Below are positions 46,841 through 58,385 of a DNA stretch of 64,000 nt, piece after piece. Source of the stretch: Gnetum montanum (Eukaryota; Streptophyta; Gnetopsida; Gnetales; Gnetaceae); the NCBI GenBank assembly GCA_015680685.1, contig MNCI01007896.1, forward strand, positions 11,154 through 75,153. The letters run 5' to 3'. A program made the translations under genes and the position numbers. The notes beneath the pieces are model-generated. The model saw only the letters and a list, made by a program, of their open reading frames with translations. It made no database searches and was not told where the DNA came from. Numbering within the stretch: the stretch's first letter is position 1; each line of letters opens with the position of its first letter.

Positions 46841-48543
46841 AGTTGCTGACCACCATTGACTTTGGTCAAAATTTCAAAATACAAGGAATTTTTTGATGAA
46901 ATTGGGATCAAATGAAAGCTTAGAAGACTAAGAATAGTATAAAATCATGAGAAGAGGATATTGAAGTTTATAAATTTAAAAAAATGGAGAAAAATTAATT
47001 TAATGGATGAATGCAATGAAAGATTAAGGAGTACTAGGTGGTTTACACAATGGAAAATACGAAATATAGGATTGTAGTGATGTCAAAGGTAAGGAACCTT
47101 AACTGATCAAGCTAAAAGTTATGCAAGTGGATCCTCCCCATAGTAGGCTCATGCCATTTTTTCCTTTGCATAAGCTCAACTAAGGAGTCCATGGGCCCCA
47201 TAGTTTATTTAATGATCATGATAAGTCAACGACCAACTAGAAAGAATCCACACAAGAATCCCAACACATCAGACTAAGACATAGAGTACAACATAGAACC
47301 CAGCAGTGAGATGAATTATGGTAGCATGGATGGATGCTAGAGAAGGTGTAATGGAGTTCCAAATTGAGGTCATAAGAAGTCACTTCTGAAATTTATGGTT
47401 AAAATGATCCAAGAAGTTCCATCCTCCGTCCAGACCAAAACCATCCACTTTCAATGACTTTGCATCACCACTCAAAGACTAGTCCACCCACTCAAGATAC
47501 AAAAGTGCTTCCACAAAACAACCACCATTCCATAAGGGGAAGAAAGGAGAAGTAGGAAGTGAGAGAGAGGGCCTTAGTTAGAGGAGACTATCAAGCATAG
47601 GTGCATGTCGTTCAAGTCCCATAACTAGTGCTTATAGCCTTTTTATTTGTCCAAGGGGTGTGCTTTGAATTTTCATTATTTTATTTTATTTTTATTTTCT
47701 GAAATGGAAACCACACCATGTGAGGACTTATTCTTGTCGAAGGGGTGTGCTTTGAATTCCCATTTTTTTTTATAATAGGAACCACACCATGCAGCAACAA
47801 AGCTTCCTTCAGTGGTTGGTGTGGAATGGTAAGAAGCCTATGAAAGAGTTCAAGCAATCAAACAAGAAGAAGAGTACAAAGAGTATTGAGTCCCCTTGAA
47901 GTCACACCCTTTACAAACCTTTGGATCCTTCCTAATTCTCAAACTACCAAGTTCACTAATTGATTAAAAATTTCTTTAAGGAAAATAGATCTCAAATTCC
48001 TGGAACAAGGAAAACCATAGAGCTCATTGGGTGGGTGAATGACGTGGACTCACTACCTATTCCATGAAAAAAATAAACCATGCCAAAGTCATCAGACATT
48101 AGAATTCGAAAATAGAAACTAGACATTGAAAATCACACATTAAGTACAAACCATCATTAGTAAACAACAATAGCAACATTGTGTTCTATGACAATAAAGC
48201 AAATTTATTAGCAAAAATGAGAAAATATCACACTTAAATAAAAATAAATAAAAGAAAAAAAATAAGGTAAAATATATAAGAAAGTGTAAAATAATCAAGA
48301 AGTTTTAAAGGTACTAAAGATGGTGTAAAATTTGAAAAATTTGAAAATAAAAAACATGAAAAACAAAAAGGTAGAAAAACTGAGAGGTCATGGTAATGGC
48401 CAGCATGGATGGCCATCTCCCCCACAACTGAGTTAGAGGAAGGAGATTAAAAAAATAGAACATGGATGTCCATTCAGTGAGGTGGTAGTTACACTGGCCT
48501 GAATTGGTTCTAGAAAAGGTTTGACTTGTTAGATATTGACCAA
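46841..48543 (-). other. Spacer between integrase and the internal promoter of D
   Basis: Non-coding spacer. The part just after integrase (48380-48230) is a pyrimidine-rich tract on the element strand, as in element E (60480-60690). A tandem duplication lies at 47652-47797. Confidence 0.6.
47652..47797. repeat. Two-copy tandem duplication in the D spacer
   Basis: The pair AAGGGGTGTGCTTTGAAT...GGAAACCACACCATG is followed by a second copy, AAGGGGTGTGCTTTGAAT...GGAACCACACCATG. The starts are about 87 bp apart, with different AT-rich middles. Confidence 0.75.
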
Positions 48544-49698
48544 CTACTTTTTGCTTGGGCTATCAAGTTTGTAAATTATTATGGCCCCAAAGGGAAAGGT
48601 TTGATCAATTATATAAGGTTCCTCCCACAATGCTTGGAATTTTATCTTTTGAGGAACATGTGTGGGATTCCAGTAACGAACCTTATTTCCTGATTGAAGT
48701 TTTACTTTTTTGATTCTAAGGTCATGACGTTGCTTGCTGAATGCCTTGTTCACCTCATGCAAGGATAAGACCACTAAGTGATTTTCATCTAGCACATTTA
48801 GATTGATCAATCTTTCCTTCTGTGCTAAACTTAGGTCAAGGTTTAATTCACAAGTTTTTGAGAGTGTACAAAGCTTGGATTGAATTGGGAGCATTAGGAG
48901 TCTCCCGTACACTAACTCATAGGAAGAATAGCCGATAGGAAGTTTCCAAGTTGAATAATAAGCCCAGAGATCATCGTTAAGTTTTGTACTCCAATCCTTC
49001 CTATATTTGCTAATGGTTAGCATTAGTATTTTTGTAATCTCTCGGTTGGTTATCTCTACTTGATCATTGGCTTGGGGGTGGTAAGGTGTTGTCAATTTAT
49101 GTTCTACCCCCAAGCGTTACATTAATTTTCTAAATGTGGCACCTGTGAAATGAGTTCCATTATTAGAAATTAATGAACTTGGAACCCCAAACCTATTCAT
49201 GATATTTTGTTGTATAAAGGTGACAGCAGTGGATGATGTACAATCAGTAACGGCTACTGCTTTAGCCCATTTTGTATAGTAGTCAACTGGTACTATAATA
49301 TACACTTTCCCATTGGACATGGGTGTGATGGAACCCATGAAGTCGATGCCCCATATGTCGAAAGGCTCCAGTGCTTGAATCCACTATTGAGGACCTTCCA
49401 TGCAAGTGATCATCCCCCCGTCATGTTGATAACATTCACAAGACTTGACGAACTAGTGGGCATCCCTAAAGATTGTAGGCCAATAGTATCCTACCATCAG
49501 GATTTTTATGGCTGTATGTCTTCCTGCATAGTGGCCTCCACAAGGTCCTTCATGAGCATCCTGGAGAATGTGTAATTGATCTTCATTAAGGACACACCAA
49601 AAAATTAGTCCATCAGCACACACCTTGTAAAGGTGTCTATTGATTTCCATGAAGTATTTGACCTGATGAAGAAATTGTTGCTTTTTCCTAAAATCCAA
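48544..49698 (-). pseudogene. int: Integrase of element D
   Basis: From 49698: the zinc-binding domain with GGHYAGRHTAIKI and YYWPTIFRDAH, then CECYQHDGG. The core has WGIDFMGSI (first Asp), [29 protein letters not shown] (second Asp changed to Asn) and YHPQANDQVEITNREI (Glu kept). The C-terminal part has DWSTKLNDDLWAYY, LPIGYSSYELVYG, NKVRYWNPTHVP and WEEPYIID. Nearly continuous frames (49338-49117 and 49113-48544) make this the best preserved protein in the window. The stop is at 48544. Confidence 0.9.
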
Positions 49699-49713
49699 GT
49701 CTTATGACATATC

Positions 49714-50310
49714 TTAAGTAAGAAGATATGTGAAGATGCCATTAAACCATATTGCTTTTTCTAACATTTGTTCATTTATTGCTCTAGTAAAGAGAAGATC
49801 GTCTAGAAATTGATCAAAGAGCAGGCTCTCCTCCTCTTGGTCATCCCATCTTAAGTGAGAGAGGTGGTCAATAACCACATTTTCAGTCCCTTTTCTATCT
49901 ACCATGGTAAGATCGAATTCCTTCAAGATCACAAGCCACCGTATAACATGAGGGCTCACTATTGACTTATTCATAAGGAAGTGAATTGCACTATGGTTTG
50001 TATGCACAAACACTTTGTAACCTAGCATATAATGTCTAAAATTTTCTAGTGTGTATACCACTGCCATTAATTCTTTTTCTATGGTAGTGTAGTTTAACTA
50101 TGCCCCCACAATGCTTCAGCTCATGCAATGAATATAATATGGATGTTTCTTATTATCCATCTATGTAAGCACTACTCCCAAAGCATATTTAGATCCATCT
50201 ACCATGATATGGAATGGTTTGGACCAATCTGGTGCTCGTAGGATTGGTGTTTCTATGAGTTTCTCATTTAATTATTGGAATGTGTGTTCACATTCCTTGG
50301 TCCAAATGAA
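49714..50310 (-). pseudogene. rnh: RNase H of element D
   Basis: Contains PFHIMVDGSKYALGVVL near 50210, NYTTIEKELMAVVYTLENFR near 50090-50035, VFVHTNHSAIHFL and DRKGTENVVIDHLSHL near 49880. The Asp, Glu and final Asp of the fold are recognisable. The HTNH motif has Asn where TDH is usual. Confidence 0.85.
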
Positions 50311-51190
50311 AGGTGCATCTTTCTTTGTAAGTTCTACCCACAGCTTTGTAATCTTAGAGAAATTCTCAATAAAACACCAATAGTAACCAGTGTGTCCAAG
50401 GAATGACTGGACATCTTTTATGATCTTTGGTTGATGTGTTATTCTGTGGATAACCCTTATCTTTTCTAGGTCTACCTCAATCCCTTTCTATGAAATTTGA
50501 TGCCCTAGCACAATGCCTTCTTGGACCACAAGATGGTTCTTTTACCAGTTGAGCTATAGGTTTATCTCTACACATATCTTCAGTACTTGCTCAAGTCTAT
50601 CCAAGGCTTGCTCAAATGTAGCTTCATAGGTGGAGAATTTATCCATGAAACCTTTAACACCACTATCAATTTGTTGTTCAAAGATACTAAGGACCAAGTG
50701 TTGGAATGTTGCAAGGGCATTTCATAGGCCAAATGGCATCTTACAGTATGCAAAAGTTCCCTAGGGACTCATGAATGTTGTTTTGAGCTAATCTTCAAGT
50801 GGAATTTGGATTTGGTTATAGCCACTATAACTTTCCAAAAAACTATAATAACAATGCCTAGATATGGTATCTAACACTTGGTCTACAAATGACAAAGGAA
50901 AGTGATCTTTAAATGTTGCCATATTTAATAACCTAAAGTCAATACAAACCCACCATTTGTCATCCTTCTTTGGTACTATTACGAGTGGGCTAACCCACTC
51001 CCTATCCACGATTGGATAGATGAACCCCACCTTGAGGAATTGCTCTATGTTCTCCTTGACAATTTTCTTTAATTTGGCGTTCAACCGCCTCTGTAGCTGC
51101 CTTCTAGGCTTCATGGCCAAGTTATTTTAGATGTGATGCTAGCATATCCTTGGATCAATTCCTATTAGCTCTAGATATAACCAAGCAAAG
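50311..51190 (-). pseudogene. rt: Reverse transcriptase of element D
   Basis: Contains QRRLNAKLKKIVKENIEQFL, GFIYPIVDREWVSPLVIVPK, WWVCIDFRLLN, KDHFPLSFVDQVLD and FLESYSGYNQIQIP (51120-50788). After stops come MPFGL-NALATFQ, then FMDKFSTYE near 50645 where the catalytic YMDD is expected, and NHLVVQEGIVLGHQIS near 50520. QSFLGHTGYYWCFIENFSK lies near 50390. The EGIVLGH and YSGYNQI motifs are typical of the Athila lineage. Confidence 0.88.
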
Positions 51191-52200
51191 GGACCATTTA
51201 TTCACCACTTTCAACAACTCTTCTTTTTGTTTAGGAGATAGTTTTGCATTAATGATGATCGGTTTACCATTCTTTAAAAATGCATACTCCACACTAGTTG
51301 ATAAAATTTTTAGTTCTAAGGGATCCTACTTGAAGTGATCAAGGATCTCCAACTCTCCCCAATAGGTGTCATCATCTTCATTAGAGAGTTGGAAATAGAC
51401 TTGTTCAATTTTGTCCATGCCTATAACATATGCACATGTTAGGCTCTTAGTTGGCTCCATGCATATTGTGCTACTATCAGAATTAGCTATCAGCCATTGG
51501 GTGCATTCTTGCTTTATGGCTACTGTGTACAGACACCATTGAATATTAATTTCTTGTGCACACTAATTGCATGCCTTAATGTATGTGCTCTTGATGGACC
51601 AAATCCTTTACATGCAATTGCACCTATTGTTGTTGTACATGATGCATGAAATATGCTTCTTCTCAATCTTGCCTAGCTCATTTTTCTTGGATATTTCTAA
51701 AGATAGGTTCCTTATACCCATTCACATGTTGACCATGCTTAACCAAGCCCTTCCCATAATCATGGGAAAGTCACTTTTGCAATTTTCCACCTTGATTACC
51801 AAAAATCCAATAGGATAGGACCACCCAAAGATTGTGGCCACAATGTCCTCTACTAATCCCAAAGGGATAGTAATCGACTAATCTGCTAATTCTAAATAGA
51901 TGTTTCTCTTCTTAATAGGTGGTAGGTTCCAGGACTTGTACATATCATGGGAGATGAGATTAACTCTAGAACCAAAATCAAGAAGATCCTTACATGGCTC
52001 TTATCTAGTAATCTATAGATTGATGAGTGGACTTCCTAGATCAGATCTTTTTGTAAGAAGGTTGCTAGCCTTAATACAATCAGAAACAACATGGGTTAAT
52101 ATTACAGTGCAGATCCTAAGCAGCACTTGGTTTGAAGGGCACTCAAAAGTATTTGATGTAGAGGATGAGGGTGCTAGAGATGCAGGGTGATCAACCAAAG
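51191..52200 (-). pseudogene. pro: Protease region of element D
   Basis: The element-strand frame reads LLTKRSDLGSPLINL near 52040, then DLLDFGSRVNLISHDMY near 51995-51945, a retropepsin-like active site with D-F-G in place of D-S/L-G. YLELAD, FGWSYPIGFLVIKVEN and FPMIMGRAWLSMVNM follow near 51830-51730. The rest is the linker to RT. Confidence 0.7.
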
Positions 52201-54589
52201 TAGGTTGTGAGGGCTAGAGAGGATTACTGGGAAGAAGAAAGGTTGTTTCCTTGATCGATTATCTAGACAACTTGGTTGGAAAAGAAATTGTGAATGCACA
52301 ACCCTTGTAGCATTTTGTTGTTGTGGTTGTGGAGGAATCTCACCCTGCATGGATCGAGTAGGAGGTAACTGAGTTGAAGGTGGAGGTGTAGGTGCAGAGG
52401 GATGTGGAGGATGATAAGGATATGGATATGGGTTTCCCCTTAAGTAGATGATGAATGTGTTTGATGATACTCTGGAGGGTAATAGTGATGCTAAAATGAT
52501 GCATGACTTGCAAAACTTCTAGGGGAGATGGGTTACTAAACATAGTACTTGTATGGATCTAGTTGCCTATAAGGGTATTGTTGCCTTGGCGGTGGCATTC
52601 CCCATGATTGTGGTTGATACCACTGTTGGTATTGTTCGTACAATTGTGGAGGAGCTCCACTTGGATAGTAAGCTTATTGTTACTGGTGAAACTATCTTGG
52701 ACTACCTTGAGGGTAAGGCAATCCTCTTGGCACTTGCCTATGTGCTAGGCGAGGATTCAATCGTACACTCTAGACTCTTGTAAGTGTAACACCATAGGGA
52801 AACATCCCTTTGGATGTTCATATTGATAGATATCACATTCAGTTTCATCATCAGAGTCAGACTCCACAACTTCCTCTACTGTAGCAACTTTTCCCTTACC
52901 TCCTTGGTAGGCACATTCAGCTTCTTTTCATCTTCTATGATTATGATCACTATTTTCCTCTTTGGATTCTTCAGCAATCTTCAAAGCAGTTTGAAAATTT
53001 TCATTTAAAGAGTCCCATAACTTATCAACCTTGGTCAACATATCAGAAATAGATTTTTGGATGGGCAAGATCTTTCTGTTCACCACTTCATCAACTGGTG
53101 ACTCCTCCTTGTCACAAAATTAGACCTCTCATTTTCTAATGGAAGTATTCTTATTATATTCTTCAGCACTTTTCCTTTTTCATAGCTCACCTTATTCTCT
53201 TGCTAACTACTCAATTAACCTTTGGATCTAATGAGCTCTCATTTTAGAAAATCTTCCTTAGGCATACATCCCTAGGGTTCTTCTTGTTTTTTCTCAGAGC
53301 CCATCTATGATGTGGTGAAGTTATTTCCTTTAAGAGTAACCATAGCTAGGGCATCGATGTTGGAGTGAATAGTATCATCCCATGGTAGCATCCAAGGGTT
53401 AGTGTGCTTCTTGTTTCCAACCTTGGATTTGCCTTCTCAAATTAGACACTCTAGAGTATGTTTGATATTTTTCATTGAACAATTCTAACATGGTACTCCA
53501 TCTTTGGATAGATTTTGTCTCTAGGGGCCAATACCAACTTTCAGCTTTCTTAATGAGTGTCCTTGGGAAAAGCTTGAGTTTCTACCACTCATTCTCTATG
53601 TTTTGTAAGGAACAGGCATCTTGAAAACCTTATAGATGCATTTGCGAATTAGAATTATATCCCCCCTTAAATCATAGGATATTGTTCATGTCTAGATGCT
53701 TGATTCTACTATCCTTCATATGCCTTGTTGGAATTCTTACTGCCTCTCCAATGTTAAGCATACTTCGAGTCACCAATAAGGGTTCATCATCATCACTGTG
53801 TTGATGACGTTAATGATAGTTTTGACCATCCCTTTGATTTTAGTGGCCTTCAAGATCATTGTTATTTCACCAATCACCTTCATTATGGTTGTTTTGATAG
53901 TAGCTTCCATGAGAACTATCAAATGAAGAAGAATATTTGGAATCGGATGAAGAGGATGAAGAGGAAGGTGGACCACCACCGTGACCATGGTGTACGCCAC
54001 CACTCTTGCACTTATTACGATCTCCATCATTGGATCCCTTGTTATTGCGATGTTCACCTGAGTCCCTACCTTGGCTATCACTCTTTCTTGAACCTAATTT
54101 ATGAATAGTTGATCATAGGGTTAGGTTCACACCCTCGCCATCAGTAGTAACAGGTGGAGAATCTTCATGTTGAGAACCTTCCAAGGGAGGATCCTCATTA
54201 TCCTCTTGATCTAGTAGGAACAAGGGGTTAGTGTAATGTTTCCCCTTTGTAGCTTCATGGAGTTTCTCCTAACGTTTATCTCGCTTATGTTGTGTTTCAG
54301 TGGGACAATAGTTCTAAGTGTCATATCCATCCACAATGTACTCTTCGTGAAAATTTTCTATGTCCAACTTATTAAGGGTTTTAAATAGCATTCCAAGCAT
54401 ATATCTATTGGGGGGTAAGATGACATTTCCCTCCATATCACACCATTGCATCTGTTCATCCTGATGTAAGATGAAGGTGAAATTCAGCACAAACTCATCT
54501 GAATGAGTGTATACTACCTTGCATTCTTGTGGGACTAGTGGTTTGGAATCTTCGAGCTTGTGAGAATAAGAAGACATTTTGCAAAACAA
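52201..54589 (-). pseudogene. gag: gag of element D
   Basis: ATG at 54589 (MFCKMSSYSHKLEDSK). Visible parts are an N-terminal domain with DEQMQWCDMEGNVILPPNRY, an acidic and Ser-rich linker, and the capsid core near 53570-53430 (KLFPRTLIKKAESWYWPL, RWSTMLELFNEKYQTY). A coiled segment near 53060 is followed by ETECDIYQYEHPKGC near 52840. The C-terminus is Gln/Pro/Tyr-rich (52720-52230), with PPPRQQYPYRQLDPY. Several stops and frame changes are present. Confidence 0.8.
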
Positions 54590-54709
54590 AATAAAATTTT
54601 TAATATGCTTTTATAATTTTATGTATAGTGGAAATGACATTGACCTTTAAGTTCATACAACCATATGGTATTCACTTAAACCTAAATAGTGCACATTCCA
54701 CAAACAAAG
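54590..54709 (-). other. Leader of element D
   Basis: Non-coding leader between the primer-binding site and the gag ATG. Confidence 0.6.
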
Positions 54710-54727
54710 TTCTCGCCAACAGCGTCA
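54710..54727 (-). other. Primer-binding site (tRNA-Asp type) of element D
   Basis: On the minus strand TGACGCTGTTGGCGAGAA begins one base after the LTR. It matches the 18-base complement of the plant tRNA-Asp 3' end at about 13 positions. A tRNA-Asp primer is reported for Athila elements. The differences include several C-to-T or G-to-A changes. Confidence 0.65.
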
Positions 54728-54728
54728 A

Positions 54729-55576
54729 TGATGAGTAGCAAGGTACCCCTATGCCCAACCATATGAATCACAAAGTGTTCATGCATGATCCAGTCAAATT
54801 TTGGGGACTTTATCATTTCCAGTGCACTAGCCCTTTAGGAAGTGAATCTAGCCTTAATGTCAATCATTGTCCTCCCAATTACACTTGTGATGTATGTTGG
54901 CATGGTTAAGTGTAACTAAGGCATCCAATTTTTATCATTTTGTATTTTATATTTTGGTGCTCAAAATATAGATAAAAGAACTTTAATTAACTAATCAACT
55001 AACATTTAACTAATCCTAACATAAGTATTCGTTCCCACTTTCTGTACACGTCCTAAACCCATGTATCCACTACTGGGTGACCAAGTGCTATGCTACTAGG
55101 CATACCAAGCAATAATGCTACTAGGATTACCAAGTGAATACGTGTTACACTTGAAGCGATCGTACTTATGTGTGTAATCTATCTCGCTTAATTGTCTCAT
55201 TTACATAATAACTGGGAAATATTTAATAACTAATTGAAAGCATTGAATAAATAATTAAAAACATTAAATCCATAAATAAAATAGCTAATCTATCTAAAGT
55301 GTTGTAAGGTTTATCAGAAAGCTCATCTTTATTATTGCACACATTGTCATGCTTAGGTAAAACAATGCTCAAATAAAGATCCATACACTTAATGACTCCT
55401 GTTGCAAGCACTCACGGGAAAAATTCTAACTTTTGAATGGAAAAAATGAAAAAGCTTCATTGCTATTGAAATCTAGATTGCCATAAATGCAACTAGTAGG
55501 CATGTATTTATAGGCAATAGATAGACACTACGTCAACAAGGCCTCGTCGACGTAGTCAACCAATGACGACTCATCA
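54729..55576 (-). repeat. 5' LTR of element D
   Basis: TGATGAG...CTCATCA, 848 bp, aligned with 42312-43207. The promoter block is at 55505-55557. Confidence 0.93.
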
Positions 55577-55581
55577 GACAT
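55577..55581. repeat. Target site duplication of element D, right copy (gacat)
   Basis: Second copy of gacat. The RT frame of element F continues through it. Confidence 0.92.
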
Positions 55582-56130
55582 GCCTTTCTATCCTTCATGG
55601 ATGGGTTCTCAGGATATAACCAAATCATTATTAACCCAAAACATCAACTTAGTATAACCTTCATGATCCCTTAAGGTACCTTTTGTTACACCACAATGTC
55701 CTTTGGCCTAAAGAATGTAGGAACAACCTACCAAAGAGTAACGACATACATCTTTAGTGATTATATGCTAGAATTTCTCAATGATTACATAGACAATATA
55801 ACAATTAAGTTCAAAGTGGTTAACAACCATGTGCATGATCTTGACCTTGTGCTTAAATGATGCCTCAAGTATGAGCTTAGGCTTAATCCTAAGAAGTGTG
55901 TCTTTGGCATTAAAACTAGTAAGATGCTTGGCTTTGTAATATCTGATGCAGGAATATGTGTTGATCCTAACAAGGTTAAGATCATATCCAATTTGAAAAT
56001 GCCAACTAACCTTAAGGAGCTTTGGGGATTACAAGGCAGACTACAATTTATTCATAGGTTTATCGTTAGCCTTACAGATAACTTACAATCCATGTAACAC
56101 TTTCTTAAAAAAGGAGTTCAATATGAGTGG
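55577..56130 (+). pseudogene. rt: Reverse transcriptase of element F, 3' part
   Basis: Resumes with FLSFMDGFSGYNQIIINPKH, then TMSFGLKNVGTTYQR near 55700. NDYIDNITIKF near 55785 shows the YxDD box with its last Asp changed to Asn. LNPKKCVFGIKTSKMLGFVI near 55895 and LQGRLQFIHRFI near 56035 follow. Stops are present. Confidence 0.87.
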
Positions 56131-56580
56131 ATGGCTTAATGTCAAGAAGGATTTGAAAACCTTAAGCAAGAGTTGGCACAACTACCAACAGTTTATTCAC
56201 CACAAAAGGATAAACCTTTTTACATCTACCTTGCTATCTTTGACTTGTCTATTGCCTCTCTACTTTATCAAAAATAAGATGATGGGTGGAGTTACCCATA
56301 TACTACTTAAGTCATGCATTAATTACTTATGAGACCTAATACACTGAAGTGGAGAAGTATTATCTAGCCCTAGTCTTCTCATTGAAGAAGTGGTGACACT
56401 ACCTCTTTAAGAGCTAGGTCAATGTCATCTGTAAAGATAACATACTTAGGACCATCATGATCAATATTTATGAAAGTAGCTATATTACCCATTGGAAAGC
56501 CATGACAGTCAAGTTTAACATTTATTATGTCTTTCAAGCCTCAACTAAAGGTCAAGCTATAGCCACATAACTTATTATTT
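56131..56580 (+). pseudogene. rnh: RNase H (standard) of element F
   Basis: Follows RT with FENLKQELAQLPTVYSPQKD and PFYIYLAIFDLSIASLLYQK near 56145-56270. The rest of the domain is badly decayed, with several stops to about 56560. Confidence 0.6.
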
Positions 56581-57040
56581 CACTAGTAGAAGACCATTAG
56601 AGCATAGACCCTAATTTTCTGGATGAACACATTAACATTGTTAGCAATGTACTTGAGGACTCTAAGGTGGTCATGCACTTTGATGAAGCTTTGACTACCC
56701 ATGGTGCTAGTGCCTTTGCCATCATAACACTCTTGTTTAATGTAATTCAACCTTCACTTATTGTTAATGTAGTGGAGTATGAAGGATTGATTAAGATAAT
56801 GATGGTATCCTATGACCTAGGAATCAAATGCTTAATGATCAAAGATGATTCATAACTTGTAGTTAACCAAGTAATCGAGGTTTATGCATGTAAAGCCAAA
56901 CATTTGTAACCTTACTATGACCTAGAAAAGAAACTAATGTAATAATTTATAGATGTTAGTATCTAACATGCACTCCAAATTGAGAATACATTAGCCGATA
57001 CCATTGCAACCTTAGCCCTCAATGTGATGTTATATGTGTT
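56581..57040 (+). pseudogene. Extra archaeal-type RNase H of element F
   Basis: The frame carries VVMHFDEALTTHGASAF near 56670 (Asp), VEYEGLI near 56773 (Glu), CLMIKDDS-stop-LVVNQV near 56830-56865 (Asp) and NTLADTIATLAL near 56990-57020 (Asp). All four acidic active-site positions are still acidic. The position between RNase H and integrase is the standard Tat arrangement. The flanking linker is decayed. Confidence 0.8.
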
Positions 57041-58385
57041 TAGCAAATTTCCTTCATTAACTGTGAATTATGCTACTCCCATTATGCAAAACACTAGGGA
57101 AAACTTCGTAGCCTCCATTAGTACTAACCCCCCCACCATAGGAATGGTACGATGATATTACGTTTTACCTCATGCATGATGAATCTTTATAGGACCTAAC
57201 TACTTCTCAAAAGAATGTTGTACATAAATGATCAAAATAGTATGTCATCATAGGCAATAACACATTATTTCAACGGTCTTACAACGACATATTATTAGTG
57301 TGCTTGGGAAAAATTGAAGCCCACATAGTCCTTAAGCAAGTTCATGAGGGTATATGTGGAGGACATATATGACCTAGAGCCATGGCCACTAAAATTAGGT
57401 GGCTAGGCTAGTACTAGTCCTATATGAAAAACAACTACCTGCAAAAGGTTAAAACTTATGATACTTGTCAATTGCATAGCAACCTAATACACATGCCACC
57501 AATTGAGTTACATACCACTTAGATAACTTGGAAATTCCAACACTGGGGGTTGGATATCGTTGGACATATAACATCTAAGTCTGCTATAGCACATATTTTC
57601 ATCATCACTGCAACCAAATATGTCACAAAGTTGGTTGAAGCTATTCCCCTATGGAAGAAGACGTCTCAACAGGTTTGTAGATTCATAATGGATAATATAG
57701 TAGTCCATTTTAGCATACCTATGACCATAATCACAAATAATGAACCATAGTTTAATAGCCATGAAATGAAAAACTTTTATCATAACCTAGGCATTAATCA
57801 TTCTTTTTCATCATCATACTACCTTCAAGCTAATGGACAAGCTAAAGCTAGCAATAAGGCCATCATAAAATTTCTTAAAAACATGCTAAAAAACAACAAA
57901 CGAAGGTGGCATTAGTGGCTTGTTCATGTACTTTTGGCCTACCAAATAACCTATTGAATCACAACTGGTGTAACTCCATATAGCCTGGTTTATGATTTTG
58001 AAGCTATTTTGCCACTTGAATTGTAGGTTCTATCATTGAGGGTAGCTCTATTGGACTTCATCAATGATGACAGAACAAGGATCTACATACCATGGACTTA
58101 CACTTAGTGAAGGAGTAATGAGTAGGAATGCTTACTTACATTAAGCGATACCAAGAGAGGCAGAAACAATAGCATTGCCATGACCTAAACAAACAAATGA
58201 TCAAGAAGGAAGACCTAGTCCTCAAAGCTGTCTGTGAGCACATAGACAAATTCTCAACCAATTGGGAAGGGCCTTTCTTGATGACCAAGGCCTATGGCAA
58301 TGGAGCCTTCAAAATAGCAGACATGGATGGGAATGAATTGGCCAATCTGATCAATCATTCCCATCTAAAGCCTTATTACATCTAA
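57041..58385 (+). pseudogene. int: Integrase of element F
   Basis: The N-terminal zinc-binding part (57200-57500) is decayed. The core reads WGLDIVGHITSKSAIAHIF from 57547 (first Asp), ATKYVTKLVEAIPL, MTIITNNEP (second Asp changed to Asn) and LQANGQAKASNKAI near 57825 (Glu changed to Lys). The C-terminal part has TPYSLVYDFEAILPLEL, then NWEGPFLMTKAYGNGAFKI and ADMDGNE...LKPYYI with a stop at 58383. It matches the integrase remnant of element B. Confidence 0.85.

Larger units (their letters stand above)
42312..55576 (-). mobile_element. Athila-like Ty3/gypsy element D, complete
   Basis: A 13.3-kb element on the minus strand: 5' LTR 54729-55576, tRNA-Asp-type primer site 54710-54727, gag, protease, RT, RNase H, integrase to 48544. 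These are followed by a 2.2-kb spacer with an internal promoter-like block, a spliced extra gene (46295-43455), a weak polypurine tract and the 3' LTR 42312-43207. The target duplication is perfect. RT motifs such as KDHFPL, YSGYNQI and EGIVLGH point to the Athila lineage, as does the tRNA-Asp primer. It is dead: the RT YMDD position reads FMDK and integrase has ISNNG. Confidence 0.92.

Noticed and set aside
51567-53008. Plus-strand frames of 64-96 codons within element D
   Set aside because: Reverse-strand shadows of the gag and protease of D.
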